DNA from: Apostichopus japonicus
Taxonomy: Eukaryota > Echinodermata > Holothuroidea > Aspidochirotida > Stichopodidae
Direction: 5' to 3'
Length of the DNA stretch: 64,000 nt
Assembly (NCBI RefSeq): GCF_037975245.1
Contig: NC_092566.1
Coordinates: 12,395,001-12,459,000, forward strand
Each line of letters opens with the position of its first letter. Positions within the stretch are counted from its first letter, which is position 1. The translations under genes were made by a program, and so were the position numbers. Under the pieces are notes generated by a model. That model searched no databases and was not told where the DNA came from. It was given only the letters and a program-made list of their open reading frames with translations. This document shows, one piece after another, positions 36,035 to 46,660 of this stretch.

Positions 36035-37600
36035 GCTATAGCTTTCTCCTCACTGCAATTTCATGTCAAAAGATTTGATTAACGCACCTGTTCACATTTC
36101 TGTTTCTAATATTCAAAACCAAAAATAGGAACCTTTGAAGTGTACATAGAATTACATACAGTAGTGCAAGCTGTTGTGATACAAATTAAAACAAATTTGA
36201 GAACAAAAAAAAAAAGACTTCACCATACAGTGTTTACCTGTTGTACACATGCAGTCACATGCTTCATACAACTTCCATTTTTTAACCATGAATATTACAG
36301 TATGCCTGCAGTTAATTGTGTACAATTACCATATTAGGCATATATATATACACAGGGAAACCTCTTCTGCAGAAAAAAGCCAATGTGAACCCCAAAGGTC
36401 AAATTGTCTGCCCTTCTTAGTAACTGTTTCTCTATATTTGCATACCTTTAAGGTCACATTTTCTTGACTTAAGTGATAATGGGTCCTGTGGGAGAATCAA
36501 AAGTCACTGAGAGATTGCTACTTTATGTGTATAGGGATCCAATGATGAGTCAATAGGGTAAAATATAACAATATTCTTAATTTCATTTACCCATGTTTTT
36601 TTTATTTTGAGGGTTTTGTAGTTCCCATGTTTTCTGAATAGTTTTTCTGTGGAGTATGCATACTGTACATGTGTTCAGTAACCTAAATGACTGAATCATA
36701 GAGTCTGAGATTAGTAACTGTGCAGTTTAGAAGAAACTTCTAATTTGTAGGACATTAGATGAATTTGAAAACTGTTTCAACTCTCTTTGGAAAAAGACTG
36801 TTGGAGAACAATTGAAGGTAGTAGCTAAGTAATCTTGACTAATTATAATTAGTGGGCAAATGGAATGCATGTACATGCAGACTTTTGATTCTGATACATA
36901 TTTTCTCCAGTCACTTTCGCACTTGTTGGTACACATTTAAAGTTGAGAAAGAAACTAGAAACTACTCCTAGAAATGTTCATATATAAGAATTTCTACTGA
37001 TTTCACTCTCTTGCCATACTAATCTATAATATAATGTTCAGTATTCAAGAAGTATGTTTATTAAAGATGTATAACCACTTCACATCATTGGGCTGAATTT
37101 CAGTACAATTTTTTTTCAGCATGCTACAGTAATGTCAGATCATCAATGTTGTTTCCTGGACTAGCTAGGTTTTACAGTATGCCTTTGAAATATTTTAGTG
37201 GAAGGGAAAAAAAGGATGAAGTGAAACTTCCTCTAAAGTTTTTGGGATTCCTTGCATGCAGTGTAATGCCATGGTTTACTTCTACCAGATAGAGAGAGAA
37301 AGGGTGGGGGGGGGGGGGAGGCGTGGGGTACACTAAGCTGTACCATGCCCTATATTGTTCATGCCTGTTTGGTCTCACAATTAAGAGATCACACAAGCAT
37401 ATTGGCTAATATATTATTATTGAAAACTATGGTTTCCAGTCAATATCTCAAGAGTTTTCCAGTCCTACAGTATCGTACAAGGTTGGGATAAATTTACTGC
37501 TGTATAGTGCTATTTATACTGTTATACAGTAGCCTAAAAGCACATGAGAAAGGGGAGAAGCATGAGGGAAACACATTTTTAGTGCTCAAGGGCATACATT
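36035..37600. other. No gene seen
   Basis: AT-rich sequence inside the large insertion. Contains short poly-A, a G run at 37305-37320 and no supported exon. Confidence 0.4.
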
Positions 37601-38262
37601 GTAAACCCTTCTTTAGGAATACCACTTGAGAAAAATGTTAAGCTTGTTTGCAATTTTGGGTAAGTGCAAGGCCAGGAATTATTCTTTTAACTATATGCAG
37701 GTTGGTCCAACATGTTCTGTGCTCCTTTGAGCCTACGGTTAATGTTAGTGGAAACTGACAAAACTGTTGCTTCTGCCCAGTATATAAATTGCTGCCACCC
37801 TTGTTGAGGACTACTGTACTAATTGAGTATAGCAAAAAAGTACCTGAAATCAGAGGGGGGGGGGGGCACATGGGGGCACCAAATTTTCTGTGTTCAAATC
37901 AAGGGCATATCCTACACCCCTGTTTAGGACTACTAGTTGAGTAAAACTTAGCTTTTTTTTGGTAATTTTTTTTGAAAGGGTATATATTCAACATAAAGGG
38001 CAAGACCAGGAATTATCCTTAAATGAACTAAATAGGTTGGCAGGTTGGTCCCACATTTTCTGCGCTTATTAGATCGTACTGTAAATGTGTGTGGAAACTG
38101 ATACTGTTGCTTCTGCCCAGTATATAAAGCTTCCACCCTTGATAAGGTCTACCAATTGAGTAGCCAAAAAGTACATGAAAGTGAGTGAAGGTGGGGGGGG
38201 GGGGGGCACATGGGGAAATCAAATTTTCTGTGTTCAAATCAAGGGCATATCCTTAACCCCTG

Positions 38263-38640
38263 TGGAGGGCATTGTGGTCAAGTGGTTAAGGCAGTGGACT
38301 TGTGATCTAAGGATTACAGGTTCGAGCCCTGGCCAGATCATTGCGTTGTGTCCTTGGGCAAGGTGCTTTATCTCCATTGCCTCTCTTCACCCAGGTGTAT
38401 AAATGGGGACTTGCGAGGTAACTTGTAAATATAGTTGTGTGCGCCGGTTTGTGGCTGCATCCTATGGGAAGTCCCCCGGGGGACACATGGTTGTGGTGCA
38501 CTGTGGTGCCCCAGGAGAGATTAATTGAATTGTGCACACTATGGTGTGAAGATGTGACAAGTTACCAATGACCAGGATTAAGTTGAAAAGTTGTGTGAGA
38601 AGGCCTTGGCCCTGAACAAATCTGTAAACCTTAAAATTAA
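38263..38640 (+). mobile_element. tRNA-derived SINE
   Basis: A box TGGTCAAGTGG (38275-38285) and B box GGTTCGAGCCC (38319-38329), followed by the GTCCTTGGGCAAGGTGCTTT and AGGTGTATAAATGGGG body typical of tRNA-derived SINEs of marine invertebrates. The neighbouring repeat unit near 37920 shows the sequence without the insertion (ACCCCTGTTTAGGACTAC). No protein coded. Confidence 0.8.
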
Positions 38641-40193
38641 AAACTTAGCTTTTTTTTTTGGCAATTTTTTTTTAAGGGTATATTCAACATGAAGGGCAAG
38701 ACCAGGAATTATCCTTAAATGAACTAAATACGTAGGTTGGCAGGTTGGTCCCACATTTTCTGCCTTATTAGATCGTACTGTAAATGTGTGTGGAAACTGA
38801 CATTGTTGCTTCTGCCCAGTATATAAAGCTGCCACCCATGATAAGGACTACTAATTGAGTAGCAAAAAAGTACATAAAAGTTTGGGGGTTAGGGAGCACA
38901 CAGTTGCTTCTGCCCAATATGAAATACATAACAAGCTGTCATCCCTGATGAGGACTACTAATAAAAAGAAATTTAGCCTTATTTCTTTAAAAAATTCTAT
39001 GGGGATATTAAACAGGAAGTGCTAGCCCAGGAATTATCTTTAACTATATATACAGCAGGTTATTTGACAGGTTGGTCCCACATTTTCTGTGCTCATAAGG
39101 GCCTACTGTAAATGTTAGTGGGAACAGACGTAATAGTTGCTTTCTGCCCGTTAGGTAGTACATGTCAAGCTGCCACTCCTGTTAAGGACTACTTATTGAG
39201 TAAAGCTAAGCCGTTTTTTTGTAAAACAATTTTGTGGGAATATAAAATTTGAAAGGCCAGGAGTTATTCTTTGACCTTTACCGCAGGTTATTGGCAGGTT
39301 GGTCCCACATTTTCTGTGCTCATTAGGGCCTACTGTAAATGTTAGTGGGAACAGACATAATGGTTGCTTTCTGCCCGTTAGGTAGTACATGTCAAGCTGC
39401 AACTCCTGTTAAGGACTACTTATTGAGTAAAGCTAAGCCGTTTTTTTGTAAAACAATTTTGTGGGAATATAAAATTTGAAAGGCCAGGAGTTATTCTTTG
39501 ACCTTTACCGCAGGTTATTGGCAGGTTGGTCTAACATTTTCTGTGCTCTTTGGGCATACTGTTAATGTAAGTGAAAACTGACTATATTGTTGCTTTTGCC
39601 CAGTATGAATACATATAAAGCTGCTATCCTTGTTGAGGACTTCTAATAGAAAAAAAAACTTATTATTATTTCTTAAAAAGTTCTGTGGGTATATAAAACA
39701 GGAAGTGCTAGGCCAGGAATGATCTTTCACTATATATACAGTACAGCAGGTTATTTGGCAGGTTGGTCCCACATTTTCTGTGCTCATTAGGGCCTGTACT
39801 GTAGATGATAGTGGGAACAGACATAACAGTTGCTTCTACCCAGTATGTAGTATATAAAGCTGCAACCCCTGTTATCACTATACTAATTGAGTAAAACTAA
39901 GCAGATTTTAATTGTAAAACAATTGGGTGGGGATATAAAACAAGAAGTGCAAGTTAGCCATGATTTATCCTTTTAACCAACAGCAGGTTGGTCCCACATT
40001 TTCTGTGCTCATTGAAGCCTATACTGTAAATGAAAGTGGTAACAGACAACACAGTTGCTTCTGCCCAGTATGAAATATATAAAGAGCTGTCATCCTTATT
40101 GAGGACTACTAATCGAAAACAAAACTTAGTATTTCTTAAACAATTCTGTGGGGATATAAAACAGGATATTCTAGGCCAGGAATTATCTTTAAC

Positions 40194-40277
<84 letters not shown>

Positions 40278-40281
<4 letters not shown>

Positions 40282-40673
40282 GGCGTACGGGACCATTTCA
40301 GTTTGGGGGGGCAGAACTTTTTGTGCCCGAAAGTTCCCGTGACACTATCTAAGCGGAGGGCCACCATTGGTTGGCGCGTAGCGTACAAGAAAATTTTTGG
40401 CAAACAATGCCTCTCAGATTGAAAAGTCACGGGCTTAGCCAGGATTTGCAAAGTTGTATGCACGACTATCTTAGCGGAGCGTCACCATCGGTTGGCGCGG
40501 AGCGTACTAGAAAATTTGTGGTTTTACAAACCCCTCAGATGGCCGGAAACGGTTCCCTGGCCTCTTGCTAACTTGAGGCACCTCAATTTTTATGTAGAAA
40601 AAAGGCACATTTTTAACCTGAGGCAAAGTGGGGGGCACGTGCCCCCTGTGCCCCCCTGGTTCCGCCACCCTTG
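40278..40673. mobile_element. hAT-like MITE with two cassettes
   Basis: Begins CATAGGCGTACGGGACC after a TA run (40194-40277) and ends GGTTCCGCCACCCTTG, a weak inverted match. ACTATCTAAGCGGAGGG and ACTATCTTAGCGGAGCG cassettes start at 40344 and 40465. It has a GGGGGGCACGTGCCCCC palindrome near the end. No clear target duplication. Confidence 0.6.
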
Positions 40674-41060
40674 GTCCAGGTAAACAATTGACTAGTTAGA
40701 AAAAAATTGATCGTGCAAAAAGCGTGGTAGCCCAGATGAACTGCGCTTACGGTGGTGTTACACGGAAATATTCAGGCATCATGATGCTAAATAAAGAAAA
40801 TCATAGAATTGTCAGGCAAAAATTTGAAAAGATTCGGGCAAGCTACTGCATATTTATATATAAATATATATATATATATATAGTTGGTTGGTTGGTCCCA
40901 CATTTTCTGTGCTCATTTGAGCCTACTGTAAATGTTAGTGCAAACTGACAACATTGTTGATTCTGCCCAGTATGAATACATATAAAGCTGCTATCCTTGT
41001 TGAGCACTACTAATAGAAAAAAAACGTTAGCATTATTTCTTAAAAAGTTCTTTTAACCAA

Positions 41061-41770
41061 ACAGCAGTTATTCTGATGTATCAATTAAACAGAGAAATAC
41101 TTTGAATTAGAATACCTTGATGCCAAGTTTGTTGTGCATGAAAAGGTATTAGTTCAAACTCAAACTGAATGAAAAGTGACTCTGGTCAATTTGTCAAATT
41201 ATATGCAGTGCAGACTGAAAGATAAGGACAACTGTGGAGAATTGAAAATGTTCCTTTCCTAACATATTTACAGTTCCTTAACTTGACACATCTGAATGGC
41301 TAAAGGAGGATAGGTAGTTATGAGAGATAAATGTGTTCCTTACTTTCTGTACAGTATTCCTCCAACTCATTGAGCTGGGACGTCAACTTAAGAAAAATTC
41401 ATATATATACCGTTTTTTCTGCCGATTAGAGAAATTTTTGTTGGAAATTGCTATTGCTGAGGCAGTTTTTTGGGGGAAAATCTTCGCAGGATGAATATCT
41501 ATTGCTGATTTGGGGGGAACAGTACAGAAACTTATGTATAATTTATCTTTCAACTACCAAAGCTCCTTTAATTTCTGTCTTAGAGAAAGAGACACGGTAT
41601 TTGTGTTCATTAGATGGTACGTCCCACAAAGGAGTTAATCCTGCATTTTGGGATTGGTACCCAAACATTTTGAAAGGTCTGCTTTTGGTCCCATACATGT
41701 TGGAACAGCAAGATTTGTGGTCCCACATATTGGGTGTGATTCCACAAATTTAGTTTGAAACATGTTTTAT
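41061..41770. other. No gene seen
   Basis: AT-rich sequence leading into GGTCCCACA repeats. The 41448-41753 frame has no recognised domain. Confidence 0.35.
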
Positions 41771-42110
41771 CTGGTCCCACAAATGATGTTTCTCAGGTGT
41801 GTTTTTCTGGTCCCATAATTTGGTCTGGTCCCACAAATGATGTTTCTCAGGTGTGTTTTTCTGGTCCCACAATTTGGTCTGGTCCCACAAATGATGTTTC
41901 TCAGGTGTGTTTTTGTGGTCCCACAATTTGGTCTGGTCCCACAAATGATGTTTCTCAGGTGTTTTTCTGGTCCCATAATTTGGTCTGGTCCCACAAATGA
42001 TGTTTCTTAGGTGTATTTTTTGTGGTCCCACATATTTGGACTGGTCCCACAAAGGTGTGTTTTTAAGGTCCCACACATAAGGTGTACATTCTGGTCCCAC
42101 AAATCAGGTT
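41771..42110 (+). repeat. 54-bp tandem repeat
   Basis: CTGGTCCCACAAATGATGTT starts at 41771, 41825, 41879, 41933 and about 41985, then decays. Because 54 is a multiple of three, several frames stay open and give repetitive peptides that are not genes. Confidence 0.9.
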
Positions 42111-42170
42111 CAACAATTGTTGATGCAAAACGTACCAAGTTACTGGTCCCAATAGTATTGTGGAGGTGAG

Positions 42171-45100
42171 TATGCGTGGGTGTGTATGTGACGCTTGGCT
42201 TGTGTACACGATATCTCAATAAGGAAATGATGTATCATGATCAAACTTGGTGGGTGGATAGCCCATAGTAAGAGGAAGATCCCTATTGTTTTGGTGCCGG
42301 CAAAGGTCACCAAAGGTCAGTTAGATGCCAAAAACCAATATATTAAAAACAGCAATAACTCCCATTGACAGGGTTCGACATGGTTGATATTTTGAGAGTA
42401 GTTGTGAATGGGGTAAGGGATCATTTCCAAACAAAACGGTAAAGTGATCGAAGGTCACCAAAGGTCAATTAATGGTAAAAAACTAGTATTTTTGCGATAA
42501 CTTGATAAATAAATGTCCGTTAGGGTTGGGAGTTGCTTCAATGTAATCCAATTGTCGACCCGCATCTGGGTGACCCTTGAACTCAATTTGACCTCTGGTG
42601 ACCTTTTTGTGTTTTGGGGATTTTTACAGTTTCGATGCTATTTTCAGATGTTAAAGGTACCTTCTGATCATAAATGTCAATGGGTTGACCCCCGTGTGAC
42701 CTTCGTGTGCGAAGTTATAGGAGGTCAAAGTTAATTTTCAGACATTTAATGCAATAACTCCCAGTTCCAAGGTGTGACACTGTTGATATTTTTGGACAAG
42801 TTGCAAATGGTATCGGGGAATATTTTCAAACTTAACGGTCATGTGATCCGAGGTCACCAAAGGTCAATTAATGATAAAAAACTAGTATTTTGGGGGGAGA
42901 AAATGGGCAAAGAAAAAAATTTGTGAATTTGTATAGTTTGATGCTCTATTTAGGTCTCACCCATCAAAAATGTCAATAAGTTGACCCAAGGTGACCTTTG
43001 TATGTTAAGTTATATAAGGTCAAAGTTAATCTTCAGACATTTAGTGTAATAACTCCCAGTGCCAAGGTGTTACACGGTTGATATTTTGGGACAAGTTGCA
43101 AATGGTATAGGGGAATATTTTCAAACTTAACAGTTATGTGATCCAAGGTCACCAAAGGTCAATTAATGATAAAAAAACTAGTATTTTTGCGATAACTTGA
43201 GAACAAATTGTCAGTTAGGGTTGGGAGTTGCTTTAATGTAATCCAATTGTCGACCCGCATCTGGGTGACCCTTGACCTCAATTTGACCTCTTGTGACCTT
43301 TTCGTGTTTTGGGGATTTTTACAGTTTCGATGCTATTTTCAGATGTTAAAGGTACCTTCTGATCATAAATGTCAATGGGTTGACCCCCGTGTGACCTTCG
43401 TGTGCGAAGTTATACGAGGTCAAAGTTAATTTTCAGACATTTAATGCAATAACTCCCAGTTCCAAGGTGTGACACGGTTGATATTTTTGGACAAGTTGCA
43501 AATGGGGTATCGGGGAATATTTTCAAACTTAACGGTCATGTGATCCGAGGTCACCAAAGGTCAATTAATGATAAAAAACTAGTATTTTGGGGGGAGAAAA
43601 TGGGCAAAGAAAAAAATTTGTGAATTTGTATAGTTTGATGCTCTATTTAGGTCTCACCGATCAAAAATGTCAATAAGTTGACCCAAGGTGACCTTTGTAT
43701 GTTAAGTTATATAAGGTCAAAGTTAATCTTCAGACATTTAGTGTAATAACTCCCAGTTCCAAGGTGTTACACGGTTGATATTTTAGGACAAGTTGCAAAT
43801 GGTATAGGGGAATATTTTCAAACTTAACGGTAATGTGATCCAAGGTCACCAAAGGTCAAGTAATGATAAAAAACTAGTATTTTTGCGATAACTTGAGAAC
43901 AAATTGTCAGTTAGGGTTGGGAGTTGCTTTAATGTAATCCAATTGTCGACCCGCATCTGGGTGACCCTTGACCTCAATTTGACCTCTTGTGACCTTTTCG
44001 TGTTTTGGGGATTTTTACAGTTTCGATGCTATTTTCAGATGTTAAAGGTACCTTCTGATCATAAATGTCAATGGGTTGACCCCCGTGTGACCTTCGTGTG
44101 CGAAGTTATATGAGGTCAAAGTTAATTTTCAGACATTTAATGCAATAACTCCCAGTTCCAAGGTGTGACACTGTTGATATTTTTGGACAAGTTGCAAATG
44201 GTATCGGGGAATATTTTCAAACTTAACGGTCATGTGATCCGAGGTCACCAAAGGTCAATTAATGATAAAAAACTAGTATTTTGGGGGGAGAAAATGGGCA
44301 AAGAAAAAAATTTGTGAATTTGTATAGTTTGATGCTCTATTTAGGTCTCACCGATCAAAAATGTCAATAAGTTGACCCAAGGTGACCTTTGTATGTTAAG
44401 TTATATAAGGTCAAAGTTAATCTTCAGACATTTAGTGTAATAACTCCCAGTGCAAAGGTGTTACACGGTTGATATTTTGGGACAAGTTGCAAATGGTATA
44501 GGGGAATATTTTCAAACTTAACGGTAATGTGATCCAAGGTCACCAAAGGTCAAGTAATGATAAAAAACTAGTATTTTTGCGATAACTTGAGAACAAATTG
44601 TCAGTTAGGGTTGGGAGTTGCTTTAATGTAATCCAATTGTCGACCCGCATCTGGGTGACCCTTGACCTCAATTTGACCTCTTGTGACCTTTTCGTGTTTT
44701 GGGGATTTTTACAGTTTCGATGCTATTTTCAGATGTTAAAGGTACCTTCTGATCATAAATGTCAATGGGTTGACCCCCGGATGAGCTTTGTGTGTGAAGT
44801 TATAGGAGGTCAAAGTTAATTTTCAGACATTTAATGCAATAACTCTCAATGCCAAGTGTGACAAGGTTGATTTTTTTTGGACAAGTCGCGAATGGTATAG
44901 GGGAATATTTTCAAACTTAGCGGTCATATGATCCAAGGTTACCAAAGGTCAGCTAATGTTAGAAAACTTGTATTTTGGGGGGAGAAAATGGGCAAAGAAG
45001 AAATGTTTGAATTTTTACAGTTTTGATGCTCTATTTAGGTCTCACCGATCTAAAATGTCAGTTGGTTGACATCCGGGTGACCTTTGTGTGTGAAGTTATG

Positions 45101-45510
45101 TATACAAGTTCAAAGTTAATTTTTAGACATTTAATGCAATGAAATCCCAATGCCAAGGTGTGACACGGTTGATATTTTGGGACAAGTTGTGAATGGGGTG
45201 GTGGAACATTTTCAAACTTAAAGGTCATGTCATCTGAGGTCACCAATGTTATCATATCTGCTGACCCACTTGTAGGTGACCTTATATTTCTAACATTTTC
45301 GACGCCATATTTAGATCTCAAAAGTGCCTTTTGATCAAAAGTCCGATCACATTTTGTGATCACAAAAGTGTTGGCTATAGTGTTGGTTACTTTATGGGTA
45401 CATGTAGGACCACAATTACTTGGACTATTTGAGCCCAATCTTGCTTGATAATATTATGTGTATTGTCATATACCCCAAGCAAGGAACCACAGTGACCTTG
45501 GGCTCTTGTT
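42171..45510 (+). repeat. G element with ~695-bp tandem units
   Basis: Four near-identical units spaced 695, 696 and 694 bp (the same frame begins at 42513, 43208, 43904 and 44598). Each contains GTGATCCGAGGTCACC, AAAGGTCAATTAATG and GAGGTCAAAGTTAAT. It ends CAAGGAACCACAGTGACC and GGGCTCTTGTT like the element at 15544-18336. The conserved 73-residue frame is a by-product of the repeat. Confidence 0.85.
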
Positions 45511-45650
45511 AAACTATTCTTTTCCTTAAGATGCATCATTGCTATTTATTTTCTTTTAGTAGGTGCCGGAAAAATTCTCAGCATATTGCCCAAATTTTCA
45601 GGAGAAAAAATTTGATGGGGGGGGGGCAGCCCGTGCCTCCTACGCCTATG

Positions 45651-46320
45651 TGTGTAGTGTTCGGTGTCGAAATATCTGATATCGGAAATATATGGTATTT
45701 TTCATTTCCTTCAACGAAGTTTTATAATAGCTGTTACAAGAGGTTTTAATGTTTCCACACCAATAAATTAACTGTGTCTGAATTTTTGAAAATGTTCTGA
45801 CCAACATTCTTCATCAAACTTCCCTCTACTCGTGCAATTTTGACCAGTCTGTTAGGGGTTTAAGGAGGTTTTTCTATATTGGTTGTCCATAGATTGAATT
45901 TTGTGCAACATTATGGGTTTTGAAGTGATTTTATTCACGAGAAATGTGAATTTTCAAGTTCTGAACAAATAATGGTCTTAAAACTTTGAAAAGTGGGGCT
46001 TTCAGATATTGTGGGCCGTGACGTAGAATCACCTACAAAAGCATGATCCACAGGACATGCAATGAGGTCGAACATGATGTGTGACTGGTAACAATCTTCA
46101 AAAAGGTTATGGATGGAAAAAAAAAACTGTTGGGAAAACTTGGTTCTCAGGCAAAAGTGTACATCTGGTTGGTCATTTTCAAGCCAGAGAAGTGCCATTT
46201 CCGGTGATCTGGGGGGTATCAAAACCAGAAATTTTCTTGTACGCTCTGCGCCAACCGATGGTGGCGCTCCGCTTAGATAGAAATTCGCGCCCCCCGGGTT
46301 AGAAAATCCTGGATACGCCC

Positions 46321-46323
<3 letters not shown>
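45651..46323 (+). repeat. Right part of element A copy 2
   Basis: Inverted counterpart of 2311-2757 and of 72-294, contiguous here because the 295-2310 insertion is absent. Contains a minus-strand ACTATCTAAGCGGAGCG cassette (46280-46264) and ends GGATACGCCCCTG. Confidence 0.8.
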
Positions 46324-46355
<32 letters not shown>

Positions 46356-46474
46356 GTATTTTAGTTAAGTATATTATGTAATATATATATATATAGATCA
46401 TACAGATATAGATCATATAGATATAGATCATATTGATATAGATCATATAGAGCATATAGATATATATATATGTT

Positions 46475-46505
<31 letters not shown>

Positions 46506-46555
46506 TTATATATGTATATATATATATATATATATAGATGTAGATATATATACAA
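46324..46555. repeat. TA and GATCATATAGATATA microsatellite of M
   Basis: Matches 22020-22125, including GTATTATGT(A/G)ATATATA. It is the right half of the microsatellite of M copy 2. Confidence 0.9.
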
Positions 46556-46660
46556 AATATCACCACGCGTGCGAACAATTTTGGGGATGAAAGTTGCTAG
46601 GCGCCTGCACCCAGGCAAATGCCCCCCTCCCCAAATATTGGAAACAAATTGCCGCCCCTG

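Larger units (their letters stand above)
37640..41060 (+). repeat. Tandem array of 226-340-bp units
   Basis: The core GGTTGGTCCCACATTTTCTG recurs at about 37701, 38043, 38742, 39068, 39296, 39524, 39760, 39986 and 40890. Units near 39.07-39.52 kb are 228 bp and almost identical. Each unit has TTGCTTCTGCCCAGTAT and a T run. A SINE (38263-38640) and a MITE (40278-40673) interrupt it. Confidence 0.85.
28641..42170. mobile_element. Possible TA-flanked insertion splitting a G element
   Basis: The left 50 bp of a G element (28592-28640, with hairpin CCTTGCTTTTTGCAAAGCAAGG-like arms) stops at TA|CTCACCTTTACA. The rest of a G element resumes at 42171 after TGTGGAGGTGAG|TA. CTCACCTTTACA and the inverse of TGTGGAGGTGAG agree at 10 of 12, with TA on both sides, as expected for Tc1/mariner-like insertion. 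The 13.5-kb length is far beyond that family, so this may be a small element enlarged later or a coincidence. Inverted TGTGGGACC motifs lie near both ends. Confidence 0.35.
28296..45650 (+). mobile_element. 17,355-bp hAT-like composite element with 8-bp duplication
   Basis: Left end CAAAGGCGTAGCTAGGAG; right end CTCCTACGCCTATG, so CAAAGGCGTAG pairs with CATAGGCGTAG at 10 of 11. It is flanked by TGTGTAGT at 28288-28295 and 45651-45658. The related site at 2751-2758 has a single TGTGTAGT (as ACTACACA) joining the same left and right flanks. The contents are GGTCA arrays, a piggyBac-like MITE, a SINE, MITEs and tandem repeats, with no transposase. I infer that a small element inserted first and was then enlarged by the G element and others. 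Transposition of the whole 17 kb is possible but not required. Confidence 0.8.
27441..46323 (+). mobile_element. Element A copy 2 with a 17-kb internal insertion
   Basis: Starts CAGGCGCGTATCCAGG and ends CCTGGATACGCCCCTG, an inverted pair with one mismatch in 16, inserted exactly in the TA microsatellite of M (so its duplication is uninformative TA). Without the 28296-45650 insertion and one TSD copy it would be about 1.5 kb. Its blocks match the inverted copy at 72-6070 in order. Includes the purine tract 27480-27605 and, on the minus strand, cassettes at 28145 and 46280. Confidence 0.75.
26711..46660 (+). mobile_element. M element copy 2, expanded to 20 kb by nested insertion
   Basis: Left end CATGGGTGGCAATCATGG and right end CAAATTGCCGCCCCTG are flanked by identical TTGTGGGG at 26703-26710 and 46661-46668. 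The uninterrupted S sequence AGCTTGTGGGGTACAGAAC (for example near 47019) is the empty site. In copy 55280-56357 the element is only about 1.1 kb. Here its TA microsatellite is split by the 18.9-kb element 27441-46323. Confidence 0.82.

Noticed and set aside
41750-42110. Peptides repeating in three frames from the GGTCCCACA array
   Set aside because: 54-bp period is a multiple of three, so any open unit stays open; no gene evidence.
42513-44819. Four conserved 69-73-codon frames beginning MSVRVGSCFNVIQL
   Set aside because: Spacing equals the 695-bp unit of the G element and conservation is equal at all codon positions.
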